From Beijerinckiaceae bacterium (GTDB taxonomy: Bacteria > Pseudomonadota > Alphaproteobacteria > Rhizobiales > Beijerinckiaceae), in NCBI GenBank assembly GCA_025458025.1, contig JALOTF010000009.1:1-47519 (forward strand): a DNA stretch of 47,519 nt. Direction: 5' to 3'. The notes below the pieces were generated by a model. That model was not told where the DNA came from. It did not search any database and saw only the letters and a list, made by a program, of their open reading frames with translations. The translations under genes were made by a program, and so were the position numbers. Shown in pieces: positions 24,449 through 33,787 of this stretch (position 1 is its first letter; each line of letters starts with the position of its first letter).

Positions 24449-25207
24449 TCACGCTGCGCTGATGGCTCCGTGGGCGCGACGCGAGGCTGCAAGCAGGTCG
24501 CGCGTATAGGCCTCGCGGATATCACCGGACCGGATGGCTTCAAGGCTGGCTTCTTCTACGATCCGTCCGTCTTTCATCACGGCCACACGGCCGCAGAGAT
24601 GGCCAACCACTGCGAGATTGTGGCTGACCAGCACCAGCGTCAGCCCCCGCGCCGCCTTGAGATCCGAGAGCAGGTTTAGCACCTCGGCCTGAATCGAGAC
24701 GTCGAGCGCTGAGGTCGGCTCGTCGAGCAGCAGGATCGACGGTTCGAGGATCAGCGCGCGGGCAATCGCCACGCGCTGGCGCTGGCCGCCTGAAAGCTGG
24801 TGCGGGTAGCGAAAGCGAAATCCGCCATCGAGGCCGACATCCGCGAGCGCGCGATCAATCCGCCGGTCGACATCGCCCAGCGCATGGATTGCCACCGGCT
24901 CGGCGAGCGTGGCATCCACGGTCATGCGTGGGTGCAGCGAACCATAGGGGTCCTGAAACACCATCTGCACCTGCCGGTAGAAGGCCGGCGGGCGTTTGGC
25001 CTGTTGTCGCGCGCCGCCAATGGTGATCGCACCGCTCCAGTCGCGATTGAGCCCGGAAAGCGCGCGCAGGATCGTGGATTTGCCGGAACCGGATTCACCC
25101 ACAATGCCGTAGCTCTCGCCTGTCCGGACCGTGAAACCCACATCCTTCACCACATGCGAGGTGCCGAAGCTGACATTAAGGCCGGAGACGGTAATGGCAT
25201 CGCTCAT
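24449..25207 (-). CDS. ABC transporter ATP-binding protein, DppF type (short form)
   Basis: 252 aa. Walker A is GESGSGKS (about 36-43), signature LSGGQRQR, Walker B LLLDEP and H-loop VSHN. It ends soon after the core and lacks the Cys-rich C-terminal tail seen in the DppF of the first operon, so the two transporters are not recent duplicates. The ATG at 25207 overlaps the DppD stop (ATGA). It is the last gene of the second, leftward ABC operon. Confidence 0.9.
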   Translation of the reverse strand: MSDAITVSGLNVSFGTSHVVKDVGFTVRTGESYGIVGESGSGKSTILRALSGLNRDWSGAITIGGARQQAKRPPAFYRQVQMVFQDPYGSLHPRMTVDATLAEPVAIHALGDVDRRIDRALADVGLDGGFRFRYPHQLSGGQRQRVAIARALILEPSILLLDEPTSALDVSIQAEVLNLLSDLKAARGLTLVLVSHNLAVVGHLCGRVAVMKDGRIVEEASLEAIRSGDIREAYTRDLLAASRRAHGAISAA

Positions 25208-26058
25208 GCGCCGCCCCCACTCACCCAGGCGGGGTCACGCTGGAGGGTGGCGAGGCGATCCTTCGGGTGGTCGAGATCGGGCAGGCAGCCGAGCAGCCCT
25301 TGCGTGTAGGGGTGCTTGCCTTTGGAAAGCGCCTTGGCGTCGAGCGTTTCCATCACGCGGCCCGCATACATCACCACTACCCGGTCACAGAAGGAGGCGA
25401 CCAGCGGCAGATCATGGCTGATGAAGATCAGCCCCATGCCGCGATCGGACACGAGGCGTTCGAGAATGTCGAGCACCTGCGCCTGCACGGTGACATCCAG
25501 AGCGGAAGTGGGCTCGTCCGCGATCAGGATATCCGGTTCGCCGATCAGCATCATCGCGATCATCACGCGCTGGCCCATGCCGCCGGAAACCTCGTGCGGG
25601 TAGAGATCATAGACGCGCTGGGGATCGCGGATCTGCACGGCTTCGAGCATGGAAAGCGAACGCTCGCGGGCCTCGGCGCGGCTGGCCTTGGTGTGCACGC
25701 GATAGGCCTCGCCGATCTGCTGGCCCACGCTCATCACCGGGTTCAGCGAGAATTTCGGGTCCTGCATCACCATGGAGATGCGCTTGCCCCGGATGGCGCG
25801 GCGGCCATGCTTGTCGAGGCCCATCATGTCCTGTCCGCGGAATTCCATGCGGTCGGCCGTGACTTCGCCGGGCCAGGGCACGAGATCTAGAATGGCGCGC
25901 CCGGTCATGGATTTGCCGGAGCCGGATTCGCCCACAATGGCGAGTTTCTCGCGGCCCAGCGTGAAGGAGAGGCCGCGCACGGCCTCCACGATGCGCGTCG
26001 GCGTATGGAAGCGCACGCGCAGGTTTTCCACGGTGAGGAGGGGGGCTTCAGAACTCAT
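25204..26058 (-). CDS. ABC transporter ATP-binding protein, DppD type
   Basis: 284 aa. Walker A is GESGSGKS, signature VSGGMGQR, Walker B ILIADEP and H-loop ISHD. The C-terminus is brief (GLLGCLPDLDHPKDRLATL) without the full Cys cluster. The ATG at 26058 overlaps the permease stop by ATGA, and its own stop overlaps the next ATPase start, so translation is coupled. It works with the DppF-type protein at 24449 as the energising subunit. Confidence 0.9.
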   Translation of the reverse strand: MSSEAPLLTVENLRVRFHTPTRIVEAVRGLSFTLGREKLAIVGESGSGKSMTGRAILDLVPWPGEVTADRMEFRGQDMMGLDKHGRRAIRGKRISMVMQDPKFSLNPVMSVGQQIGEAYRVHTKASRAEARERSLSMLEAVQIRDPQRVYDLYPHEVSGGMGQRVMIAMMLIGEPDILIADEPTSALDVTVQAQVLDILERLVSDRGMGLIFISHDLPLVASFCDRVVVMYAGRVMETLDAKALSKGKHPYTQGLLGCLPDLDHPKDRLATLQRDPAWVSGGGA

Positions 26059-26948
26059 CAGCGGGCATCCAGCACGTCACGCAGGCCGTCGCCCAGCAGG
26101 TTGAAGCCGAGCGCGACAAGGCAGATCGCGAGGCCGGGGAAGGTCGCGACCCACCACTGGTCGAAAATGTATTCGCGGCCATTGGCGATCATCGCGCCCC
26201 ATTCCGGCATGGGCGGCTGTGCGCCAAGGCCCAGAAAACCGAGCCCCGCTGCGGTGAGGATGATGCCGGCCATGTCGAGCGTGGTGCGCACGATGAGCGA
26301 GGGGATGCAGACCGGCATGATGTGCTTGAGAACGATGCGGGTGTTCGAAGCGCCCTGCAGGCGCACGGCGGCGATGTAATCCGAGTTCCGCACCACCATC
26401 GTCTCGGCGCGCGCGACGCGCGCGTAAGGCGGCCAGGCTGTAAGTGCGATGGCGATACAGGCATTTTCGATGCCCGGCCCCAGCACCGCCACGAAGGCGA
26501 GTGCGAGCACAAGGCGCGGGAAGGCGAGGAAGATATCGGTGATCCGCATCAGGACACGGTCCACCCAGCCGCCAAAATAGCCGGCGACAGTGCCGATGAG
26601 GAGGCCAATCGGCCCTACGGAAATCACCACCAGCAGCACAATCACGAGGGTCACACGCGTGCCGTGCACGATGCGCGAAAAGATGTCGCGTCCGAGGGCA
26701 TCGGTTCCGAACCAGTGCTTGGCAGAGGGCGCAAGCAGGCGCTGGTCGAGGTTCTGCGCGAGCGGATCATGTGTCGCGATGACTGGTGCCAAGGCTGCCG
26801 CGAGCAGCAGCAACACGACGATTGCAAGGCCAACCAGCGCCAACGGGTTGGCCTTCAATGCAAGCCAGCGACGATAAGCCTGCGCGAGCCGCGCCTGCCC
26901 GCGCGACACAGGCGCTTCGGAGGTGAGATAGGCGTAGAGATTGCTCAT
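26058..26948 (-). CDS. ABC transporter permease, DppC type
   Basis: 296 aa with a cytoplasmic N-terminus, TM1 (ALVGLAIVVLLLLAAALAPV), the conserved HWFGTDALGRDIFSRIVHG and five more helices. The EAA loop is RNSDYIAAVRLQGAS. The ATG at 26948 is preferred because GAGGGCGGC lies just upstream; it starts 7 bp after the DppB stop. It forms the membrane pore with the upstream gene. Confidence 0.9.
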   Translation of the reverse strand: MSNLYAYLTSEAPVSRGQARLAQAYRRWLALKANPLALVGLAIVVLLLLAAALAPVIATHDPLAQNLDQRLLAPSAKHWFGTDALGRDIFSRIVHGTRVTLVIVLLVVISVGPIGLLIGTVAGYFGGWVDRVLMRITDIFLAFPRLVLALAFVAVLGPGIENACIAIALTAWPPYARVARAETMVVRNSDYIAAVRLQGASNTRIVLKHIMPVCIPSLIVRTTLDMAGIILTAAGLGFLGLGAQPPMPEWGAMIANGREYIFDQWWVATFPGLAICLVALGFNLLGDGLRDVLDAR

Positions 26949-26955
26949 GCCGCCC

Positions 26956-27984
26956 TCATCGCGCCCGAGGATCGACAAGGCGGGCAAGGATATCCGTGAG
27001 CAGGTTGATGCCCACGAAGATCGCGCCCACCACGATGGTGCCGCCGAGCACGGCGCTCATATCGGCGTTGAGCAGGGAATTGGTGATGTAGCGCCCGAGG
27101 CCCGGCCATGCGAAAACCGTCTCGGTGAGCACCGAACCTTCAAGCAGGTTCGCATAGGAGAGCGCGATCACGGTCAGCAGGGGCACCATCGCGTTCCGGA
27201 GGCCATGCCGCCAGATGACGCGTGCCTCCGACATGCCCTTCACCCGCGCCGTGGTGATGTATTGCTGCTGCAATTCCTGGATCATGAAAGAGCGCGTCAT
27301 GCGGCTGATATAGGCCGTGGAAAAAAGCCCGAGACACGCAGAGGGCAGGATGAGATGCGACAGCGCATTGCGGAAGGCATCCCAATCGCCTTGCAGCGCG
27401 CAATCCAGCAGCAGCACGCCGGTGATCGGCTCGATGAAATCCTGATACGCCACACCAATGCGGCCCGGGCCTGAAACCCAGCCGAGCTTCGCGTAGAATA
27501 GCAAAAGGCCCATCAGGCCCAGCCAGAAAATCGGCACGGAATAGCCAAAAAGCCCGATGAACCGCGCGAGATGATCCGGCCAACGCCCCTGCTTCGTCGC
27601 GGCCAGCACACCTAGCGGAATGCCGAGCGAGATGCCGATCAGTGTGCCCAAAGTCGCAAGTTCGAGGGTCGCCGGGAAGACGCGCTTGATATCCTCGATC
27701 ACCGGGTTCGAAGTGAGGACCGACTTGCCGAAATCGCCGGAGAACACCTTCTGGAGATAGATCCAGAATTGCACGATCAGCGGCTTGTCGAGGCCCAGTT
27801 CCAGCCGCGCCCGCTCATAGACATCCGCCGGCGCACGATCCCCCACCACCGCGAGCACCGGATCCACCGGCATCACGCGCGCGATGAAGAAGGTGACCGC
27901 GAGCAGCCCGAGCAGCGTGATGGCGACTGTCGTGAGTTCGCGCCCGACTGTTCCTGCAAGGCTCAGGGCCTGCTTGCTCGCCAT
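26956..27984 (-). CDS. ABC transporter permease, DppB type
   Basis: 342 aa, six predicted helices. TM1 is TVAITLLGLLAVTFFIARVM; the first loop has the long ARLELGLDKPLIVQFWIYL segment typical of DppB. The EAA loop is QQYITTARVKGMS and the tail is LVDPRAR. It begins about 70 bp after the binding-protein gene; the intrinsic terminator at 28012-28046 in that gap should lower its expression. Confidence 0.9.
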   Translation of the reverse strand: MASKQALSLAGTVGRELTTVAITLLGLLAVTFFIARVMPVDPVLAVVGDRAPADVYERARLELGLDKPLIVQFWIYLQKVFSGDFGKSVLTSNPVIEDIKRVFPATLELATLGTLIGISLGIPLGVLAATKQGRWPDHLARFIGLFGYSVPIFWLGLMGLLLFYAKLGWVSGPGRIGVAYQDFIEPITGVLLLDCALQGDWDAFRNALSHLILPSACLGLFSTAYISRMTRSFMIQELQQQYITTARVKGMSEARVIWRHGLRNAMVPLLTVIALSYANLLEGSVLTETVFAWPGLGRYITNSLLNADMSAVLGGTIVVGAIFVGINLLTDILARLVDPRAR

Positions 27985-28011
27985 ACCGTGGTAATCCCGA
28001 TGAATGTTCAG

Positions 28012-28046
28012 AAAAAGCGGAGCGGCGATTCGCGGTCGCCGCTCCG
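28012..28046 (-). terminator. Intrinsic terminator after the second binding-protein gene
   Basis: On the minus strand an 11-bp perfect stem (28046-28036 with 28028-28018) and a 7-nt loop are followed by TTTTT (28016-28012). It begins 8 bp after the binding-protein stop at 28055 and lies before the permease start at 27984, so it acts inside the operon. Confidence 0.85.
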
Positions 28047-28054
28047 GATGGGGC

Positions 28055-29662
28055 TCAGCCCTTCACGATGTTCCAGTAATAGTTCGCGCTGGAGCTCGGG
28101 CCAATGCGGAAACCGCTCACGTTCTTGCGCGAGGCCGCAACCTCGATCTGCTGGAACATGATCACGAAAGGCGAGGTCTTCTGGTGCTCGCGCTGGAGTT
28201 CCTCATAGACCGCCTTGCGCTTCTCGGTGTCGCGCTCGAGCACATTCGCGAGCGTCTTCTTGGTCATCTCTGGAATGTCCCAGGCATTGCGCCAGGCCAA
28301 GGTCTTCGAGCGCGCGTCATCCGCATTGCTCTCGTTGATGGCGAAGGTCTCGGCATTGGTATGCGGATCGAGATAATCCGGACCCCACTGGCCGATGTAG
28401 ATGTCATGCGTGCGGGCGCGATACTTGGTCAGCGTGGCACGGCCATCGCCCGGCAGCAGTTCGAGCTTCACGCCGGCTGCGGCCCATTGCGACTGGATCG
28501 CCTGCGCAATGTCGGAGATCGGCGAGGTGTTGCGCACATCCATGGTGACGGTGAAGCCATCCTTCAGGCCGGCCTTCTCGAGCAGCGCCTTGGCCTTGGC
28601 GACATCATATTTGTAGGGCTTCTCGGAGATCGCACCGAGGAAGCCCTTCGGCAGGAAGCTCTGGTGGCTTGCGAAGGTGCCGGCGACGATATTGCGCTCG
28701 ATGGCATCGTAATCGGTCAGCCATTTGAGCGCCTCGCGCACTTCCGGCTTCGCGAAGTGCGGGTTCTTCGTGTTGAGCCCGAGATAGAGGATGTAGCCCT
28801 TGTCGCCCTGCGACACCGTGATGTCCGGGTTCGAGCGGGCTGAGGCCAGCTGGTCCTTGTGGAGGTTGCGGGCGAAATCGACATCGCCCTTTTCAAGCAG
28901 CAGGCGCTGGGAAGCGGGTTCCGCCACATGGCGGACGATGATGCGGCGGGTCTTCGGCGCGCCGCCCACCCAGTTCGGATTGGCTTCGAGCGCATATTGC
29001 TCGTTCGCGCGCCAGCCACGCAGGATATAGGCGCCCGAAGCGGCCGAATTGCGCTTCATCCACTCATTGCCGAAGTCGTTGTCCTTCACATTGGCCTGCA
29101 CCACCTTGGAATCGACGATCGCCGCCACATCCGAGGTCATGCAGTTCAGGAAGAACGAGGTCGCATAAGGCTTGTTGACCGTGATGGTCACGGTCTGCGG
29201 ATCAACGGCCTTCACGACGTTGAGAACGTTGTCCTTGTTGATGCCGAATTGCGTGATGATGAAGCCCGGAGACTTGTTGAGCGTCACCGCGCGCTGGAAC
29301 GAATAGACCACGTCGGCCGCGGTAATCGCGTTGCCCGAATGGAACTTGAGGTTCGGCTTCAGCTTGAAGGTATAGGTCATGCCATCAGCCGATGCGCTCC
29401 AGCTCTCCGCGAGCTGGCCGACGATCTTCGTGGTATCGTTGACGTCGTAGTTCACAAGCCGGTCATAGACGTTGCCCGTGACCTCGGAGCCCGAGAATTC
29501 AAACACTTCGGCCGGATCGAGCGAAATGATATCGTCGATCTGCTTGGCCATCACCACCGTGTCGCGCGGGGTCTGCGCGAAAGACGGTGTGACCGCCCCA
29601 ATCGCTGTGGACGCAAGCAAGGTTGCGCCGGCTGCCAAAGCATGCCGCCTGTTGATATGCAT
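28055..29662 (-). CDS. ABC transporter substrate-binding protein (family 5, dipeptide type)
   Basis: 535 aa. The leader MHINRRHALAAGATLLAS contains a twin-arginine-like RR before the hydrophobic core and is cut near SFAQ; Sec or Tat export are both possible. Landmarks: QLAESWSASADGMTYTFKL (about 85-103) and LKFHSGNAITAADVVYSF (about 105-122), then REALKWLTDYDAI near 315. It differs strongly from the binding protein at 12092, so the two ABC systems probably take different solutes. The start at 29662 has AGGGGAGA about 10 bp upstream; the frame is open 15 codons further. A good promoter lies at 29741-29769. Confidence 0.9.
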   Translation of the reverse strand: MHINRRHALAAGATLLASTAIGAVTPSFAQTPRDTVVMAKQIDDIISLDPAEVFEFSGSEVTGNVYDRLVNYDVNDTTKIVGQLAESWSASADGMTYTFKLKPNLKFHSGNAITAADVVYSFQRAVTLNKSPGFIITQFGINKDNVLNVVKAVDPQTVTITVNKPYATSFFLNCMTSDVAAIVDSKVVQANVKDNDFGNEWMKRNSAASGAYILRGWRANEQYALEANPNWVGGAPKTRRIIVRHVAEPASQRLLLEKGDVDFARNLHKDQLASARSNPDITVSQGDKGYILYLGLNTKNPHFAKPEVREALKWLTDYDAIERNIVAGTFASHQSFLPKGFLGAISEKPYKYDVAKAKALLEKAGLKDGFTVTMDVRNTSPISDIAQAIQSQWAAAGVKLELLPGDGRATLTKYRARTHDIYIGQWGPDYLDPHTNAETFAINESNADDARSKTLAWRNAWDIPEMTKKTLANVLERDTEKRKAVYEELQREHQKTSPFVIMFQQIEVAASRKNVSGFRIGPSSSANYYWNIVKG

Positions 29663-29740
29663 CGAGATGGTCTCCCCTGTTGTGAGGGGCGGTGTATCGC
29701 CTTTCAACGTGAAAGCCCCCGATCACCGCCCGATGCAATC

Positions 29741-29769
29741 ATGAGATTCCCCTAGCTGGGGCTTGTCAA
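29741..29769 (-). promoter_or_regulatory. Promoter candidate of the second ABC operon
   Basis: On the minus strand TTGACA (29769-29764) is followed after 17 bp by TCTCAT (29746-29741). The perfect -35 and ideal spacing compensate for a moderate -10. The spacer holds a CCCC-N5-GGGG inverted repeat, a possible operator. It is 79 bp upstream of the binding-protein start. Confidence 0.6.
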
Positions 29770-29803
29770 TCGGTGGTTCACGCCTCAACGAGCGGGCGCG
29801 GCC

Positions 29804-30439
29804 TCAGGGTTCGAAATCCGGCTGGTTCTGCGGTAGCGCCTGCTGGAAGGCCGGCAGCGCGAGGCAGTTGGCCTCCACCGCAAGCAGGCGCGGGAAGGCG
29901 CTCACATCCACCTTGAAACGCCGCGCATTGCTCAGCTGTGGCACGAGGCAGAGATCGGCAAGGGTCGGCGCATCGCCAAAGAGAAACGAGCTGTTTTCTG
30001 CCCTTACGAGCGTTTCGCAGGCGGCAAGCCCTTCGCGATTCGCCCAGGCCGCCCAAGCCTGCACACCGGTATCGTCCTGCCCGAGCTTGCGCAGCCGGTT
30101 GAGCACCTTGAGGTTCTGAACCGGGTGGATGTCACATGCGATGGCGAGCGCGAAGGCGAGGATCCGAGCGCGTTGGGCTGCGTCGCCGGGCCGCAGGGGC
30201 GGATCGGGGAAGGTCTCGTCGAGCCACTCGATGATCGCCAGCGATTGGGTCAGCACCGCGCCGTCATCCGTTTCCAGTGCGGGCACGAGGCCCTGCGGAT
30301 TGAGCGCCAGGAAATCTGGTGCGTTCTGCGCGTTATGGCGCAGGTGGTGGAAGACATGCTCCACGCTTAAGCCCTTGAGATTGAGTGCGATTCGCACCCT
30401 GAAAGCAGCGGAGGAACGAAAATAGCCGTGGAGGCGCAT
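29804..30439 (-). CDS. Zeta-class GST, maleylacetoacetate isomerase-like
   Basis: 211 aa, thioredoxin-like N-terminal domain plus helical C-terminal domain. The signature YFRSSAAFRVRIALNLKGL (6-24) is the zeta-class active-site motif, with Ala where many members have Cys (SSCS). NPQGLVPAL and QSLAIIEWLDE are the glutathione-binding cis-Pro and SNAIL-like segments. Known role: glutathione-dependent cis-trans isomerisation of maleylacetoacetate or maleylpyruvate in aromatic breakdown. No fumarylacetoacetase or homogentisate genes are adjacent, so the pathway is uncertain. It is divergent from the first TRAP operon; the frame begins with the ATG at 30439. Confidence 0.82.
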   Translation of the reverse strand: MRLHGYFRSSAAFRVRIALNLKGLSVEHVFHHLRHNAQNAPDFLALNPQGLVPALETDDGAVLTQSLAIIEWLDETFPDPPLRPGDAAQRARILAFALAIACDIHPVQNLKVLNRLRKLGQDDTGVQAWAAWANREGLAACETLVRAENSSFLFGDAPTLADLCLVPQLSNARRFKVDVSAFPRLLAVEANCLALPAFQQALPQNQPDFEP

Positions 30440-30604
30440 GGGATTCTCTTTTGCGTGGGCGCACGAAAACGCGACTTTTGCCCTTCAGGCGAGCAAGTCC
30501 GCATCGGGAACGGGCTGGCGCGCCGCAGGGCCAGGCCCTATACCTCACACGAACCGACCCCGAAAAGCGAGCAAGGCAGAGGGGCGATTTTGGGAGGATC
30601 ATCC

Positions 30605-31651
30605 ATGAAGCTCACTCGGCGTGGTTTCGGCTTCGGCGCGGCGACCCTGATCGCCAGCCCGGCCATCGTCACTTCGGCCCGCGCGCAGGCGGTCACCTTG
30701 CGCATGCATCACTTCCTGCCGGCGGTATCGAATGGTCACGCGAAGCTTCTGGCGCCCTGGGCCCGGAAGGTCGATGCGGAAAGCCAGGGCCGGCTGAAGA
30801 TCGAGATTTTCCCCAGCATGCAGCTCGGCGGCACGCCGCCCCAGCTTTTCGATCAGGCGCGCGATGGCGTGGCCGATATCGTCTGGACCCTGCCGGGCAA
30901 TACCCCGGGCCGCTTTCCCTCGACAGAAGTGTTCGAGCTGCCGTTCATCGCCTCGAATCGCGGCATCGTGAATGCCCGCGCCGCGGCGGAATTCACCGAA
31001 AAGCGCCTGATGGAAGAAACGAAGGAAGTGAAGCTCCTTGCCTTCTGGGCGCATGATGCGGGCCTCATCCACGCGAACAAGCAGGTTCGCACCATGGATG
31101 ACCTGAAGGGCCTGAAGTTGCGCAACCCCACCCGCCTCGCGGGTGAGGCGCTGAAGGCGCTGGGCGCCACCTCGGTGGGCATGCCCGTGCCGCAGGTGCC
31201 GGAAAGCCTCGCGCAGAAGGTGATCGACGGCGCGGTGATCCCGTGGGAGGTCGTGCCTGCGGTGAAGGTGCATGAGCTCGTGAAGTTCCACACCGAGATT
31301 CCCGGCGCGCCCACGCTCTATACCGCGACCTTCTTCCTCGCGATGAACCGCGCGAAATATGATGGACTGCCGGCCGATCTCCGCGCCGTGCTCGACAAGA
31401 ATCTCGGCATGGTCTTCGCCGATATGGCGGGCAACATGTGGGATAACGAGGCGAAAACGGTTTCCGCCCAGGTCCGCAGCCGTGGCAACACCATCACGAC
31501 GATTTCCGAGGACGAGAAGCAGAAATGGATCAAGGCCACCGAGCCGGTTCATGCCGCCTGGATCGAGCAGATGAAGGCCAAGAACATCGATGGCGCGGCG
31601 CTGATTGCGGAAGTGAAGGCGCTCATTGCAAAATACGAGAAGATGGCCTGA
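30605..31651 (+). CDS. TRAP transporter substrate-binding protein, DctP family
   Basis: 348 aa. The leader MKLTRRGFGFGAATLIAS has the TRRGFxxG pattern of twin-arginine signals and is cut near ARAQ. Family marks: SQGRLKIEIFPSMQLGG (about 60-76), the RNPTRLAGEALKALGATSVG segment, where the conserved Arg contacts the substrate carboxylate, and the DGAVIPWEV stretch. TRAP systems use ion gradients to import carboxylates such as C4-diacids or sugar acids. The ATG at 30605 has GGGAGG upstream. It is followed by a terminator and then its two membrane subunits. The ligand is not predictable. Confidence 0.9.
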   Translation: MKLTRRGFGFGAATLIASPAIVTSARAQAVTLRMHHFLPAVSNGHAKLLAPWARKVDAESQGRLKIEIFPSMQLGGTPPQLFDQARDGVADIVWTLPGNTPGRFPSTEVFELPFIASNRGIVNARAAAEFTEKRLMEETKEVKLLAFWAHDAGLIHANKQVRTMDDLKGLKLRNPTRLAGEALKALGATSVGMPVPQVPESLAQKVIDGAVIPWEVVPAVKVHELVKFHTEIPGAPTLYTATFFLAMNRAKYDGLPADLRAVLDKNLGMVFADMAGNMWDNEAKTVSAQVRSRGNTITTISEDEKQKWIKATEPVHAAWIEQMKAKNIDGAALIAEVKALIAKYEKMA

Positions 31652-31676
31652 TCGTTTTTGCGTGCGCGCAAGTCTC

Positions 31677-31710
31677 AAGCCCGGCGGCCTTGTGCCTGCC
31701 GGGCTTTTCT
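31677..31710 (+). terminator. Intrinsic terminator after the first TRAP binding-protein gene
   Basis: A 9-bp stem, AAGCCCGGC (31677-31685) and GCCGGGCTT (31698-31706), is followed by TT, C and later TTTT. It lies 25 bp after the stop, before the DctQ gene at 31752. Confidence 0.8.
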
Positions 31711-31751
31711 GCTTTTGAACCCTCCTCTTCCTCCGCTGGGCCGGCGTTTCC

Positions 31752-32264
31752 ATGTCTGATGATCCGACATCTTCCGGGACGCTCTGGCAGGCCCAGCCGG
31801 CTATCGATCGCGCCATTGGCTGGGTCGCGATTGGCGGTGGTGCGCTGGCGCTCGGGATGGCGCTTCTTGTCACCGTGAGCGTTTTCGGCCGCTGGCTCTT
31901 CTCCATGCCGATCGAGGGCGACTTCGAATTCGTGAAGATGGGCACGGCCCTCGCCGTGTTCTGCTACCTGCCCTACACGCAGGTGCAGCGCGGAAACATC
32001 ATGGTCGATAGCCTCACCACCGGCTTGCCGCAGCGGGGCCGCGCCCTGCTCGATGCCCTTTGGGATCTGGTCTATGCCGGCGTGGCCCTGCTGATGGCGC
32101 ATGGCCTGTCCACCGGCGCGATGGAAGCGCTGAAGAGCCGCGAGACCACCATGCAACTGCAATTGCTGGTCTGGCCGGCAATCGCGATCTGCGCGGTTCT
32201 CGCTCTGCTGCTGTTCTTTTCGGCGCTGGTTTCCGCCGCCCGCCTGGTGCGGAGGCCTGCGTGA
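31752..32264 (+). CDS. TRAP transporter small membrane subunit, DctQ family
   Basis: 170 aa with four hydrophobic helices: about 20-45 (WVAIGGGALALGMALLVTVS), 60-80, 95-115 and 135-160. The pattern GRWLFSMPIEGDFEFVKMGT is typical of DctQ, which stabilises the large subunit. The ribosome site before the ATG at 31752 is weak. Its stop overlaps the GTG start of the DctM gene, so the pair is translationally coupled. Confidence 0.85.
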   Translation: MSDDPTSSGTLWQAQPAIDRAIGWVAIGGGALALGMALLVTVSVFGRWLFSMPIEGDFEFVKMGTALAVFCYLPYTQVQRGNIMVDSLTTGLPQRGRALLDALWDLVYAGVALLMAHGLSTGAMEALKSRETTMQLQLLVWPAIAICAVLALLLFFSALVSAARLVRRPA

Positions 32265-33706
32265 CCAGCCTTCAGATCGCGATCCTCGGCTTTTCCGCCA
32301 TGCTGGGCCTGATGGCCCTGCGCATGCCTATCGGGCTCTCGATGCTCGTGGTGGGTGGCATCGGCTATTCGATGCTGAACGGAGTGGGGCCCTTCCTCGC
32401 CTATATGAAGACCAACACTTACCACCAGTTCGCGAATTACACCCTGTCCGTCATCCCGCTCTTCATCCTGATGGGAGCGCTGGCGGAGCGGGCCGGCATC
32501 GCGCGTGCCCTGTTCAAGGCAGCCGAGCGCGGTTTCGGACAGACGCGCGGCGGCCTCGCCATGGCGGTGATCGGCGCCTGCATGGCTTTCGGTGCGATCT
32601 GCGGTTCATCCGTCGCGACCACCGCGACCTTCGGGCGCGCGGCCCTGCCGGAACTGCGCCGCTACCGCTACGATGGCGGCTTCGCGACCGGCACCATTGC
32701 CGTCGGCGGCACGCTGGGCATTCTGATTCCGCCCTCGGTGATCCTCGTGGTTTATGCGATCACCACCGAGCAGAACATCGCGAAACTGTTTCAGGCAGCG
32801 CTGATTCCCGGCCTACTCGCGGCGTTTTTCTACTGCATCGTCATCGCAATCGTGGTGCGCCGCAACCCTGATCTCGCGCCCGCGGCACCCGCGCAGGAGG
32901 AGCTGCCTCCGGCCAGCAAGCCGGGTTGGATGCGCGGTCTCGCGATCCTTCTGCTCGCGGGCACAACGGCGCTCTGGTTCGCCGACCGGATCGAACTCAC
33001 CCTGCTGGTTCTCGGCGGCTTGCTGGCGTTGGTGATGGCCTTCGCCGATCTCGCGATCCTGCCCGCTCTGGCCATCGCGCTGATCGTCGTAGGCGGGATC
33101 TACGGCGGGGTTTTCACTCCCACGGAAGGCGCGGCGGTGGGCACGATCGCGATGCTCGCGGCCGGGCTGATCCAGCGCAGCCTCAGCCTTGCCGATATCC
33201 GCGAGGCCCTGCGGCAGACGGCCGTGACCTCCGGCATGATCTTCATCATCCTGCTGGGTGCGGAAGTGTTCGGCGCGTTCCTTGCCCTCTCGCGTCTGCC
33301 GACGGTGGCGGCAGAATGGGTGGGCGGGCTCGGCTATTCGCCGTATCTCGTGGTCATCGCGATGCTCGCCTTCTACATCCTGCTCGGCGCGGTGATGGAC
33401 GAACTCGCGATGATCCTGCTCACGCTGCCGGTATTCTTCCCCGTGGTGCAGGGCCTTGATTTCGGCATGTTCCCGGATGACGTGGCGATCTGGTTCGGCA
33501 TCCTCGTACTGATCGTGGTGGGCATTGGCCTCACGGCGCCGCCCATCGGGTTGAACGTGTTCGTGATCCACCAGATCGCGAAGGATGTGCCCCTTTTTGC
33601 GACCTATCGCGGGGTGCTGCCGTTCTTGCTGGCGGATGTCATCCGCCTCGCGCTGGTGGTCGCTTTCCCCGGCCTCGCGCTCTGGCTTGTGCGCGTTCTT
33701 TCCTGA
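32261..33706 (+). CDS. TRAP transporter large permease, DctM family (enlarged)
   Basis: 481 aa from a GTG at 32261 overlapping the DctQ stop (GTGA). Many helices; conserved MRMPIG-type start (LRMPIGLSMLVVGG), the AICGSSVATTATFG turn and GGIYGGVFTPTEGAAVG. It is about 40-50 residues longer than the DctM proteins at 35098 and 41622. The extra length is hydrophobic sequence near residues 225-275 (RGLAILLLAGTTALWFA, ELTLLVLGGLLALVMAFA), probably two additional membrane spans. It is the ion-coupled transport subunit. Confidence 0.88.
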   Translation: MTSLQIAILGFSAMLGLMALRMPIGLSMLVVGGIGYSMLNGVGPFLAYMKTNTYHQFANYTLSVIPLFILMGALAERAGIARALFKAAERGFGQTRGGLAMAVIGACMAFGAICGSSVATTATFGRAALPELRRYRYDGGFATGTIAVGGTLGILIPPSVILVVYAITTEQNIAKLFQAALIPGLLAAFFYCIVIAIVVRRNPDLAPAAPAQEELPPASKPGWMRGLAILLLAGTTALWFADRIELTLLVLGGLLALVMAFADLAILPALAIALIVVGGIYGGVFTPTEGAAVGTIAMLAAGLIQRSLSLADIREALRQTAVTSGMIFIILLGAEVFGAFLALSRLPTVAAEWVGGLGYSPYLVVIAMLAFYILLGAVMDELAMILLTLPVFFPVVQGLDFGMFPDDVAIWFGILVLIVVGIGLTAPPIGLNVFVIHQIAKDVPLFATYRGVLPFLLADVIRLALVVAFPGLALWLVRVLS

Positions 33707-33787
33707 GAAATATCAGAGCCTTGTGCATTTATGAAATCTGCTGGCTCATGCTGTACAGAACCGCATCGGGTTGCCTGTAATTCAGGC

